Shown here: piece by piece, positions 33,768 to 46,550 of the stretch | Layout: every line of letters starts with the position of its first letter | How positions within the stretch are numbered: position 1 is the first letter of the stretch | Assembly: GCA_019321725.1 (NCBI GenBank) | Contig: CM033116.1 | Span: 13,100,841 to 13,164,840, forward strand | Length of the DNA stretch: 64,000 bases | Direction: 5' to 3' | Source: Paulownia fortunei | Lineage: Eukaryota; Streptophyta; Magnoliopsida; Lamiales; Paulowniaceae | Notes under the pieces: generated by a model | What the model was told of the DNA's origin: nothing | The model's input: only the letters and a program-made list of their open reading frames with translations | Databases searched by the model: none | Made by a program: the position numbers and the translations under genes

Positions 33768-36700
33768 ATGGGTTTTGATATCGAGTGCATAATTGACATT
33801 CACACTTATCCCGGGGAATACTTTTGTCCTGTTTGTCGCACACTTGTGTACCCGAACGAAGCATTTCAGTCACAGTGCACTCATCTGTACTGCAAACCTT
33901 GCTTGGCACACATCGCAAATGGTAGCAGAGCCTGCCCTTATGATGGATATTTGGTGACCGAATCCGATTCTAAGGTTATCTGTCCTGATAATTATGGATG
34001 ATGCATATAGTTATTTTCCTGTCGTTTTCTGACATTGTTAACATTGTTGGCAGCCACTAATGGACTCAGATAAAGCATTGGCGGAAAATATTGGCAAAGT
34101 TAAGGTGCATTGTCTCTACTTCCGAAGTGGATGTACATGGGAGGGTAGTTTGTCTGATTGCACCACACATTGTTCTGGGTGTTCCTTTGGAAATTCACCT
34201 GTCATATGCAATAGATGTGGAATCCAAATTGTGCATCGCCAAGTACATGATCATGCTCAGAGTTGTCCCGTGAGTGAATCAATGCTAACTTTCTTTTTAA
34301 GAGTTGATGAAGATATATTTCTTAGCTATTCTTTAAATCTCAGGGTGTATATGAAGGGCAACAGGCTGTAGGGGGTGTCTCAGGCTTAACTAGATCAGGC
34401 ACAATTTCGTCCGCAGCTACTGCAGAGGTGAACCAGACTGTTGCTCAATCAGTAGCGCCACTTTCTCAGGCCCAGAATCCTCAAATTATTGCTACTACTC
34501 CGGTACCTGGGCCAAATCCCAACCTGCAAGTAAATGCCCCCTCTCAGGCCCCGGTTGTTGCTCCTGTTGCTTTGCCAACTCCAGAGCAGTGGTATCAACA
34601 ACAATATCAGCAGTATTATCAGCAATATGTGGGATATGACCCTTACCAACAGGCCAATCAGCAGTATTACCCTCTTCAGCAACAGCCCTTTCAACAATAC
34701 CAGCAGCATCCAGTGCAAGTGCAGGGTCAGCACCAATCTCATGTATACTCCCAGGCCGTGCCCCAGCCCCAGCCCCAGCCCAATCCTGTTCCGCAAGCCC
34801 CACAACAGCCTCATCTTCAACCACAAACCCAAGGGCAGGCTCAATCACAGCCGCAGCCCCAGTCCCAGCTGCAACTGCTTCCTCAAGCTCAGCCCCAGGT
34901 GCAAGTTCCACCTCAGGGGCAGGCCCAGATGCATGCGCCTATCCAAGCTTTGATTCCGAACTATCAGGTCAACCCGCAGCAACAACCTCATCCTCCAATG
35001 CGGCCCCAGACTCATATTCCCTCGCAGGCATTACCACCACCTCCTCAAAGTCAGTCTGCTCAGCCGCCGCTGTTTGCCCAGGCAACAGTCATGCGGCCTC
35101 CCGCTCAACATCCTCAGGTGCCTCAATACCAGCAACCTCATGTGCAGATGCATCATCCTCAGGCTTCCCAAGCTCATGTGCAACCTCAAATACATCCTCA
35201 ACCCCACACTCAATCTTCCAACCAGTCGCATGTGCAAATTCAACCACAAGCACAACCTTATATTACTCAGTCCCAACCTCCTATCTTCCCTCCTCAAGCC
35301 AACCAGTCCATAGCTCCTGCTGCCATGCCGCAGGCTCCACATCCACCAGTTCCTCCTGCTAGTGGGCATCATTCCTATCAACAGCCTCAGCTAGCCCAGA
35401 AAATGCATTCAGGAGCCTCACAGCAACATCCGGTGCTCCAACATCCGGCAAGTGGGTCTTTACATCCAGTTCAAGTACATGCTCAAGTCCCACAGCAGCC
35501 TGCACTGATGCGGCCACCCCATTCTCAGGGTTCATTGCACCAGCAACAGCCATCAACATTGGTGCCACCGCAGAACCAGGTCCCTGGCATTCCTCCTGCA
35601 CAGCTTCAGCAGTTTCCACCTCATGCGCAACAAGTGACTCATCCACTTCAACAGCGTCCTGTCATGCAACCAGCTCAACAAGCTATGTCTCAGCATTATG
35701 CTCAGCAACAGCATTTTCTTGCTCCATTTCAAAGTCAGTTGCATCAGCAAGGACATCTTCTTCCACAGCAACAGCCAATGCAACCCCAAATGCGCCCATC
35801 TGGTGGTCCTCAACCCCAGCAATCTCAAAATTATGTTGGGAGACCCATGATGCCAAACCAGGGGATACATTCACAAAGCCATCCACTTTCATCTGGTGGT
35901 TTTGGGTCTCTGGCTCACTCTGGACCTGCACAACTTGCTTCAAGTCAGACATCTATAAATCAAAATTATGCGAAGTCTACTGTGCTGGAGCGCAATGCAA
36001 CTGTGCAAGAAATTAGATCCCCTTCAAAGGGACTAGTTGAAAAGGGTTTTGAAGGGGAGTCCCTGAAAGAGGAAGTGGTCACAGGACAAAATGAAACAGT
36101 TGTCAAGGATGCTGATAATGATGCGAAGGATGGTTTAATTAAGTCTGTTACAAAGCAAGAAGAGGGTGATGTGCAGGGTGCATTGGAGAAAGCATCTGGT
36201 GGAAAATCCTTTGAAGCTGGAGCCGCAGAGGATGAATTCTGTAAAGAAGGTCATTCGTTGGCAGATTCTGATTCATTGAAACAAGTGGACCTTGAGAATC
36301 AGAAGATGATGTTATCCTCCATCAATTTTGATAAGCAATCTCACACTGCTGTGTCTGCTTCCATTACAGAAGGGCATGTATTACCCCCGCAATCTCATGG
36401 TTCCCACCAGCAAAGGCCTCAAGCACAAGTGCAAGGGCAGCCTCCATCAATGCTAGGGCCCCAAGGACCAGGGATTTTGCCTCATCCTGGGCAATCTCTT
36501 AATCCAACTGAGGGAAGGGCGCCTGGTTATTTTGGCCCTCCAAAAAGTTTTGAATCTCAATCTGGTCCTCAAGGGCCTGCACTGACTACTCTAGCTGATC
36601 CACGTGGGATTATGGGAAGAGCTCCGCCACTTCGCTTTGAGGGTCAGTATGGTCCCCAGCATGTTGTTAGGCCAAGTGAAGTTGCAATGTCGAAAGATCA

Positions 36701-38312
36701 GATGTCAGGCTCTGCTCACGTGTCGGGCTCTGGTGAAGGGGGTCCTCCTATGAAAACTCATGCAGATGAGCCAAGTTTTTTGAGAATGAATGGGGGAACA
36801 GCTCCTGACTCTTCCATCTTTGGCTCTAGGGATGAAAATAAAGCCTTATCTAGGGATCATTTGAATCCCTTCCCTGGGGAGCCAACCCGCACTCTTGATC
36901 AAGGTGAAGTCTTGAAAAGATATAAGACTGTTCTAAGTTCCTGTTTGCATATTTTTCCTTCCAAATATTGCGGAGATCATTAAACTCTTCTATGAGAGCC
37001 CGGTTGACTTTTTTATTTTTTATTTTTTGGGTGGATGCAGCTTCAAAGTCTCTTGATAAAGCACCCCATGGGCCAATCTATGATGCTGGGATGAAGTTGG
37101 ATCCTGGTGCTTTGGGTCCACACTCAAGATTCTTGCCACATCATCCTTCTGGTGGACATGCTCATGCGGATGTGTTTGGACCAGGCCCTGAATTTGGCCA
37201 TCATCACATGAAACATTTTGCTCGCCGAAGTCCTGATAGGGAGTATCTTGGCTCTTCTCCACGTGGATTTGGTGGCCCCTCTAGTTTCCCTCGTAGCACC
37301 TCAGCTTTCGATGATATTAATTCTAGGGAAGCACATAGATTTGGTGAAGGATCCAGATCTTTCAATTTTTCTTCTGATCCAGTTGGAAATCCTTTTCGTG
37401 ATGGCAGGTTTCTCCCCTTGTCTGGTCACCTGCGAAGAGGTGACGTTGATGGCCCTGGGAATCCTAGATTTGGTGAGCATATGGTTCCTGGCCTGCTCCA
37501 CAACCAAATTGGAAGTGATGATGTTTTTGGGCCAGATGGGCCAGGCCATTTAATGAGGGGGAAGTTTCCCGGCCCAGGATATGTGCCCGGTCATATCCGT
37601 ATGGCTGAGACTGCTGGACCTGGTGCCTTCCCTGGTCATGGTCGTGTGGGAGAATTGGGTGGCCCAGGGAATTTCCCTCGTCTTCCTTTCACTGAATCTG
37701 TTAGAGGTGACAGATCGAGTTTTCCACATTTTGGGGAGCCTGCCATGAGGAATAACTATTCACTCCCTGGATTTCCAAATGCTGGAAATTTTGCAGTAAG
37801 TTTTAAAATTGCCTGGTTTTCTGTGTCTGAGGTTTTCCAATTTCCTCTCATTTTATGTTTATTGAAGTGCTATTTATTTGATTGATGATTTGAATTATTT
37901 GGTATGCATATTTATTCGTGCATATGTATTTATGTGCTTCTGATTAGTTAATGTGCTTTTGCTTTTTGCAGGGTGGAATGGATTCTTTTGATCAGTCTAG
38001 GAAGAGGAAGCCTGTAAGCTCTGGATGGTGCAGGATATGTGAGATGGACTGCGAAACTGTGGAAGGGCTAGAACTTCATTCACAGACAAGGGAGCACCAG
38101 AAGATGGCAATGGACATGGTCATAAGTATCAAGCTGCAGAACAAAAAGAAGCAGCGGTAAGTAATTATCTGACGTTATGTGGCATAATCAAATGCAAGGT
38201 GCTATCATCATTTTTGTCATTGCTGTACAGAACTACCGCTGGCCCTATGGTGCATGAAGGGGGAAGCAGGAGCAGAAAAGCGGGCAACGTTGGCCGTGGA
38301 AGCAAGGCATGA
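33768..38312 (+). CDS. RING-finger / TRAF-type zinc-finger, Gln/Pro-rich protein with C-terminal C2H2 finger
   Basis: Six coding exons: 33768-33974, 34054-34269, 34344-36903, 37041-37795, 37972-38156, 38231-38312. All introns are GT-AG, the frame is continuous, and the product is 1334 residues. Residues 20-59 form a RING (C20, C23, C37, H39, C42, C45, C56, with D59 where the last Cys usually stands). Residues 88-140 form a TRAF-type zinc finger (C89, C96, H108, C121, C124, H134, C140). About 160-620 is very rich in Gln and Pro, about 670-990 is mixed and partly acidic, and about 1000-1240 is rich in Gly, Pro and Phe. C1266, C1269, H1282 and H1288 make a matrin/U1-type C2H2 finger preceded by the basic RKRKP. 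By family knowledge RING proteins are E3 ubiquitin ligases, and such a Gln/Pro-rich nuclear-type protein is sometimes labelled trithorax-osa-like in plants. Substrates are unknown. The start is the first ATG of exon 2, and the exon 4 donor at 36904 is the least certain splice. Confidence 0.9.
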
Positions 38313-38943
38313 CTCTGTTAGATGCTTTCTGGTCAGGACTTGAGCTGCACCTTTTCTATTTCTGTGTTAGCATGTGATGATCCTTCATATTTCACCAGTT
38401 TGACTTATACTCATTTTATAATTTCAGGTTGCTGCCTTGTTTTTGGAGATGGTTTTGGGAATGGCGTTTTATGGCAGTTAGGTTTGTTGATTTATGACTT
38501 TCAACATCCTACTTTCCAGCATGGGTAGTTTTCTGATGGATTGATTATCATGTTAGTTAAACTGTATTGATTTCTGTTAATTTTATGGGAAGGATTTATT
38601 CTCTGCTCATCTCTCCCTTTCAGCTTTTTTTATTTGATTATTGGATCAGCATGGGTTCCAGAGCAAACTTGGTCTGAAGTTGAAATCTTTCTGTCTTATC
38701 TTCTGGCACAATGAACATGGTGTAACATATATGTTAGGCTTTTATATTCCTTTGCTCTCTTTTGATTTTAAAGAATCAGAAAATGTTGTGTATTATGAAA
38801 ATGAAGAAACCAATGTCCAGCTGACGGTGACCTAAGTTACAAGTATTTGACATGTATGCTTTTCTTGACTTGAATGATCAGAAAATGAAACTTATAAGAT
38901 AATTTCTCACCCTTGTATCTAAAAATAAGTCCAGATTAATAAA
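38313..38943 (+). other. 3' untranslated region (inferred)
   Basis: After the TGA at 38310 there is no further open frame in phase. The first good polyadenylation signal is AATAAA at 38938-38943. The true end could be nearer or further. Confidence 0.45.
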
Positions 38944-41900
38944 AGGAATGCTACTATCCAAAACTGACGCATGGATATTTGCTTTTGATGAAGCTCAAGT
39001 GTGAAATTGAAATGTATGGATTAACTTTAAAGAATTTGAAAGGCTTTTTACGCTGCTGATGGGGTTACGAACTCATGTACTTTAGGTGCAGAAGTTTGAA
39101 ATCTGTTTATTTTTTCTTTATTTAACTGTTGCAATTGCAGACCCAATCATAAGAGACAGTATCACTGTATAATAACTTGGAATTCTGATTATTGTTGTGT
39201 TTGGTCAAGGATTGATGACACTCCTGAGATCTGCTCTGCTCTTAAATTTTTAGTTTCCTAGTGTTTTTTTATGTCAGTGGATGTATATGTTCAATAAACC
39301 AAGTAATGTGAAGTCTTGATCCTTTCTGTAAAATGTGTGCTTTGGCTATGTTGGAGTTGGCAGCTTAATTAGCCATGTTTCTTCTATATTTTTGACTCCT
39401 TAACATATAAGAGTTTCAGTTACAATCTAAGATCAATAATGAGCAAAAAAAGTAAATCTCCGATTGATTTCTCATGGAAAATGGCATATGTTATAAAGTA
39501 ATTTATAATATTCATTATCCAAGATTCAGGTCACAAACTCCATTTTATTCATTAGTTTATCTAATAGGTAAAATCATTGAGACTTTATCACAACGCTTGA
39601 GCAGTATAATGTATATAAACCACCCCGTATAGTAATACGGCTTGCAATTTGAATTGAACAATATCTTTTAAAGGTTTTCTTTAAACCTCAACAATCCAAA
39701 TAGTAGACAACATGGGTTAATTTTAGGCAACATGAAATCTGGATACTGATGGAAAACATGAGATGCATGATCTTAGTTATTATGCTGTCAACTTATTTTA
39801 CCAAAAGAGTTGTGCCGTTAATCATGAATAACTTTGTAACTTGGACAATCTGCTTTGGTTCTTGATTCCATGATTATGAAGCAGAGAAATTTACAATTTA
39901 TTGTGTGGCATTGAAGAAAGGCCTTCCAAGACTCATTAAATGAAATGGTACCTGAGATAAAAAAATAAAAAATAGAGTAAGTTAGAGCATATTGGAGTTG
40001 CATAATTGTGACTCTTCTAAATTAGAAGTGGGCTAGGACCTGAAAAATCTCTGTGAACTGCTTTGGTGAAGGTCTTGACTGTATTGAGTTATTCCTTTTC
40101 ACCTTTTTTCCAATATTGACAGTCTCTTTATCGCCAAAGTCAGATTGGTTTGGACATTTGGTGTTTTTCTGTGTCTCCAATTCAGCATGGTGAGATTGCC
40201 TTTCACCGTGTTGGTTTTTTCCAAGTACATTAATAACCGTTAATCGTCTTTTCTATCTTTCTTCTTCAGAGGCCCATTCAGGTGGCTGTAAAACATGACA
40301 AAACTATTACTCAAGATTTATGAGAATTTGACTGGGTAGGTCAAATAGATGATGCGGGATAGGAAGCTACTATCAACTTGATACTGATATAAAGTTCTCA
40401 AGGAATTTGAACTAATTATATTTTAGAAAATTATGGGGCCATATTGGATATTTGATGATGCTTTCAACTAGCAGAAGCCTTTTATCGGCAATTGGACATC
40501 TGAAACAAGATTATTGAAGTGAGACTTTCATGCCATCAGTAATTTACGAAGTGCTGGACCATAGACTTATCTCGTGGTTACAATAAGTGGTGCTCTTGAA
40601 AATATTAGCAGAGATTAAGACAACGCAAGTTTCATTACATTTTAGACATGATGAAGAAACATGATATAGGCATTTCTGTGAACTCACTATGGTTCCACAT
40701 AATGCATCTATGACTAATTCTGGTTTTATTACTGCAAATTTTGCCAAGTGTTATACCTGTGTATCTAGTATTAAATCCCTTTCTGGTACACTGTTTTGTC
40801 CTTTACTGAAAAGTGGGTCAAGCATGTTGAATAATGTAAATAATAGTGAAGTGTACTGGTGTAGTATGATAATTAATGTGAGGGATAAGAACAGTTAATA
40901 ATGACAGATTTTATGTTTGAATTTATGGTTTTATGAATCAGTTGTGCAGCTCTTGAACATTTTAGGCCGAAATGCTCTTGAGACTAATGGCCCACTTGAA
41001 AAGTTCTATCAAAACTGTCATCTATTTTTGTTCGCATAGCTAAAGTTTTAGAGATCAGGAAGCATACAGATAAGCATGCACATGTTGCACATCCTTGTAA
41101 ACGTACTACTATTGGGCTATCCTGTCTGATCTACAAGTGTTTCTAGAAAAATATAACCAAAAATTACCAAGGTGTATGGGATCTTCCTCTAGTATCAGAA
41201 ATAGATGATAAGAATAAAGTTGACAGCTAATACAGAGGTTGGCCACATAACATACTTAACAGCTGGAAATGGTAATTGCATGTAAAATTGGCAGGTAACA
41301 TGAGCTTTACTCTTGTAGAGAGTTTTTCCAAGGATAAATCTACTATAACTACAAGCAATTTTTTTTGTCATAAATGTATTAGATGTTCAAAAAGTTGAAA
41401 TTTCTTTTAGTTTTAGGCTGTATATATTGAATTATTTTTTCATAAGTCTTACATACTCAATTTTATATCTGGACACTTGTTCCTAGCCAAATGAATATAG
41501 TACAGTTGCAATATAGTTGATCGCTGATGACCTCCATATGAAATGTAGACCAAGAGACAGCACACTCAGATAGGTTTCTTGAGTTCCCTGAGACCTGAGA
41601 CTCTTTTCATGAAAGAGTACATTTTAAGAATAGTGATTAGAGGGTTGCCAAGGATCCTTTATTCTAGAATAGAGCTTCAAAAGTGGTGGATATTTTGTTA
41701 CTGCATTTAGGGTTTTAGATGCTATCTTTGAGGTGAACTTCAGTTGTCTTATGATCAACCAATAGTAATAATTTGGATTCACCGAGCAACTATGATATGC
41801 TTAGTAAGAATTTTCTGGTCATGATGTCAATCATTGGTTGACTGTTATGAATCAAACTAATGGCTGACTTGAACTGAATAGTTGAAATGGACTGACTTGA

Positions 41901-44900
41901 ATTGATTATGGACCATTGAGTCGAATTATACTTTGTCTACCAACTATTCAACAGAAGACAAAGCTATAAGCAGTTTCTGGAAATTTTAATCAGGGTTCTG
42001 GTTTAAGAATATCTTGGGTGACAATCATTTCTAATTTTTCCACTAAGTTGTTAAAATAATTGGTATGGACAGCGATTGACTATGGGGATTACAATATAAC
42101 AGCTGGTTATCATCAAAATTTAGGGCACTTTCCATTTTACTCTTTGAACTTTCTTTTTGTAGTTTAAGACCTAATTCCTAATCCTGATGATGTTATTATA
42201 TTCTTGAGTTCCAAGTGTTGAAGTTGATTGTTTTTCTGGTTGAAATTTCTCTATAATAGATCAGTTCAATTCAACCTGTCTTTCTTCGGGAAGCAGAAGA
42301 GAAAAAAAGGCTGAAAGTTAAGCAGGATGGTTGCTCGCTTTTCTATTGGGGGTAAGGATATGGTTGGCGCACAGAGTTTGTTGCTTAATTGTCTTGATTT
42401 ATTTTTACTTAATTATACCTTACTCTTCTACGATCGTACTCATATGTAAGTCCTTCAGGTTAGTTTTCTGTAGTGGTTCTGAAATAAAGTTCTAACCTTT
42501 TAGTGGTTTATATTATGCGTAAGTTTGCAGTTGAATCAGAGTTCATGCATCTTTGCTGTTTCCTGTTGTCTGTAAATTTGAAACTTAGTGAAAAGATGAG
42601 CTTCCAAAGCAAAACATATTGAATCAGATGATTGGTTCTGTGGGGATGAAAACAGAGAAAAAAAAGTGATTTTATTGGGTGTTATATCAACATCAAGTGA
42701 ACAGATTGGAAATTTAGGGATATTTATCAAGTGCGCTGAACTTGTAAGATTGGACTTGCAGAAAGTAGTGGGATATCTCACCTAAGAGACTTTAATGAGA
42801 TTATAAAATTTTTCCACGGTTGCATTGGGCTAAACCTTCTTATAGTGGCTGCCTTTTAAATTAACTGGACTTAGTCACCTCTAACTTGTGAATCATCCGC
42901 TCCACTTTCAGTTTGAATCTTGCCTTTAGCCATTTACTTCTGCAAATATTTTTACAATTTGAGAATCCTCTGTACTTTTTATATCTTTGGTGCTTATTTT
43001 GCATCTTCTCTGGCTAGTGATTTTGTGTGCATCTGCATGTGTGAGTTGTGGATCACTTTAATGGTTTTACGGCAGAGTTTTGATATCAGAAAATACTGAA
43101 ATACTCGTCAATATGCAGTCGGAGCCATTTAAAGGAGAAGGTTTTGATTCTTTGTTTTCCAACAAAACAAGGATATGATTGCAAAATGATCTTTGACTCT
43201 TAAGGAGTCATGAGTAGTATCCAAACAAGGTTTAGGCGCTCTAGTCTATTAAGTATTTTGGCTTCCAAGTGGTTGGAGGAGAGTTCGAAGAGTTTCAAAT
43301 TTAGATGTGCATGGACTATAGTGAATTTACATGCATCTTATCCTGGTATGTTTGTTCATTGATTTACCATCAATGCTCCTTGAGAAAACCTCCTTTTTCA
43401 TGGGAGTTTCTATGTGCCAATATTTTTTTCATTTTCATTATCTAGTTAGATGAGTGGGTAACATAAATAAGTTAACAAGAAATAAAAGGAAAAGAAGCAA
43501 GTGGAAACCTGAGGCCTTTTTTTCATATATTGATTCTTAAGGTTATTTTTGGAAATTGGTAAGCTTCTTTGGGTCTTTGGAATAAATTTGCTATACTACT
43601 AGCACCTTGTTCCTTTTTAAACTGCTGTGTTATCTCTGACATTGGTAGGATTTCTGCTGTTGGAACTTTGTTCTGCAGTACTTGGGCTTGTTAGTTTCTA
43701 CTTTGAGTTTCATTTGTTTTTGCTTTATCTTTTGGACCAACTTTCTCTTTGTTTACATAAAATCTGACATCATGAATGTATTGGAATAATGAATTTGGAG
43801 GACTTTGTGGATGCAAAAATCTTGCCATTGGATCTTAGTAAGTTGTGTTGTAATTTATTGCCAAGTGGAGCAATTTCATTGGTATGCCAGGATAAAAAAG
43901 ATACTTGCATAATTTGCCAAATTTGGTTATAATTTTTTGTGAATAGCAAATTATAAATCTTTTGGCTCATTTTGTGGATTTTCGAAAGAAACAAAGTTTG
44001 TGACCTTTTTATTCAGACAATAAATGATTGAGGGGTTGGTGTAGGAGAAGTGCCCGGCTTTTCTCTGAGCCTCGAATGCCCAGTGTCTTCGTACTTTGTC
44101 AATACCCTTATTGGATAGTGATTATAGAAAAATTTGTATTAGAGCCTTTTATAAATCTAATATACGACCCTTTTGTTAAGGAGTTTTGAGGGTAATATGC
44201 AGATAGCCACTGCAAGATGCAGAATTTAAGCCGCAAGGACCTTCTTTCTGAACATAGGACATGTTATTAGAGAACAATTTCTATTACGCACAATGGCCTA
44301 AAAAAAGGGGTAGGTCAATGTAATTAACACTGGGAGACATTGCATATGGACATAGTTCTTGAAAGACTAGTTCTGGAGCAAACTGTTCCTGAAGATCCCA
44401 AAGAATGCCTGCCAAATGCAAGAGGTCTTTAAAATTAAGAATTTCGAGTGAGTACCATATAGAATGAGTAAGAGAAATATCAGCTAGAAAATGTGCTTTA
44501 CTTAATGTTAGGTTAAATTATACCCTTTCATGGATTACGGTCGAAATGACTTTGTTTGAATAATTTTAATGTTTGATGCTAATGCTTTGTCAAGTGTGGC
44601 TCGTTTTCTGTTGGCATGGGTTTTGTAGGATTACTGTGCAGAGTCATTTCTTGCTTTGTTGGTCGCTTCAAGTTTTGGTGCTGCAGTGGACAGACATTCA
44701 TTATGGCTTTCGAACTGAAACTATCAAGTATAGTAGTTTATTTCAAGTTGCTGCAGCTGCTTTTAGCTAGTCTTTTTGTTAATTATGTTGTGGGTTGATA
44801 TAAAGGAGCTTTATTCATTTATGTTATTTGGGTGCCTGGAGTTGTAAAATCGACACTTACTTGGATTTGTACTGTTGAGCAATATTTAATTGGTATGCAC

Positions 44901-45617
44901 TGTAGGTGGCATGTTTGCTCACTTGAAATGTGGGGTTTAAAGAATTTCATGAGCTCTGAAATGTATTGTTTGAAAAGACATAATTATTTTGGAAGAAATA
45001 CGAAACCATGGCCTAAAATCTAAAATCTGCGAAGGTAAGTTATTACCCCTGGGAAAACAAAATAAACCATTTATCCCAGAGTAAATAAACCGTCTAATGT
45101 TGTATTTTTTATATTTAGAATTTTTCTCCAGTTTCAACTTTTTGTTATATTGTGTAGTATTAAATTAATTTGTAAAAAAGTAATAATGTTATTTATTGCT
45201 GCGCCTTGATAAAGGGTCAAGTAGGTAGGTTATATAATGAGAATATAAATAATTAACAGTGAGATTATAATTTCGAAACGGGGATGGAACTATGATTTAT
45301 GAGTAAAATCTTCAACAATGGTTTTATTATTATTATTTTCACAAAATACCATTTTATAAATTGGATAATATGCAAATGAACTATTTTAGTAATCAATTAC
45401 TGGTGGACTCTGCCAAAAGCGACGGCATGGGTGAGATTCCGTGGCCATACTCTAATTTTTCAACCTCCTGTAAAGACAAAAGCTGGTGAAGTTTGGATCA
45501 TCATAGTTGAATTCATGAATCACGACATTTAGCCAACTAACCGATTGACCCTAAAACTACTCATTACGTTCAGCCAAAATATTTAAGACCATTTACAACC
45601 CATGTAGGCTAGGTGAA
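38944..45617. other. Non-repetitive intergenic region, no gene recognised
   Basis: No open stretch longer than about 80 codons and no recognisable domain on either strand. It does not look like the retroelements around it, and its base use resembles introns and UTRs of the host gene. A small patch at about 42258-42350 looks exon-like (purine-rich codons between a T-rich AATAG and GGTAAGG), but nothing supports a gene. Confidence 0.45.
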
Positions 45618-45800
45618 TACTATAGTTGCCAAATGGCCGATCCGATCCACTTTTGGCACGCTTTCTTAGCGGGTTGTTTAAGTTCAAGTCCGTCCGAATC
45701 TGAAGTGGTTCGGGTCGGTCTGAATATTTTTTTATTTGGGTAAATCCAACTAGGCCCACTAGCTTGGTTCTAATGGGCTAGTCCCGCGCATGGACGGGTT
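45618..45800. mobile_element. Possible hAT-like transposon end
   Basis: GTTGCCAAATGGCCGATCC, followed by TTAAGTTCAAGTCCGTCC and blocks such as GGTCGGTCTGAAT and GGCCCACTAGC. Sequences like this are typical of the ends of plant hAT elements. No matching right end was found. Confidence 0.35.
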
Positions 45801-45929
45801 ATATGAGTTATCGAGTTACTATTTTTTTTTAATTTATTAATTTTTAAAAATTTGATTATAATCAACTAATATATTTAATTCATATCTTAACATTGAATTT
45901 GCAAAATTTTATTTTAATTTTTTATTTGA

Positions 45930-46430
45930 AATTTTACTTTAGTATACTTAATATTATTTTATTTTAGTTTGATATATTTACAACTATTTTTATTTTTGTT
46001 TGACTATTAAGTTAAACTTAAGTTTAGATTTTTTTTTTAGTTTAATATACTAAGTACTATTATATGTTTTTAGTAATATACTTACTTTTTAACTTTTTAT
46101 TATATTTTGATGATATTTTTTTTAGTTTAGTATACTTAGGACTATTTTGTTTTAATTTAATATACCTATTACTATTTTTATTTGACTATTGAGTTAAACT
46201 AAGTTTATATTATTTTTATTTGACCATTAACTATCATACTAGACTTTTTTTAGTTTAGTATACTAAGTACTATTATATATTTTTTTAGTAATATACTTAC
46301 TTTTTAACTTTATATTTTATTTTGATGATTTTTTTTTTAGTTTAGAATACTTAGCACTATTTTGTTTTATTTTGATATACCTATTACTATTTTTATTTGA
46401 CTATTGTCTATATCCTAAGATTTAAATTTA
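45930..46430. repeat. AT-rich tandem repeat, period about 214 bp
   Basis: Landmarks recur at a near-constant spacing: TAAGTACTATTATAT at 46051 and 46264, ATACTTACTTTTTAAC at about 46079 and 46294, and CTTAG(G/C)ACTATTTTG at about 46135 and 46350. About 2.3 copies. Confidence 0.75.
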
Positions 46431-46550
46431 ATCTTTATTTGATTAGTTTAAGTTTATTACTATAAATTTAAGTCTTTATCTTGTAAATTATCTAATATAA
46501 TTAGCATACCTCATTTTTATTTGACTATTGAGTTATACTAAGTTTAGATT

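Noticed and set aside
34449..35952. Long open stretches on the minus strand and in other frames across the Gln/Pro-rich exon
   Set aside because: They are shadows of low-complexity CAG/CCT codons of the real gene and have no domain or splice support.
44573..45023. Short open stretches with Trp/Cys-rich sequence
   Set aside because: Length and composition are as expected by chance in T-rich noncoding DNA, with overlapping alternatives in two frames.
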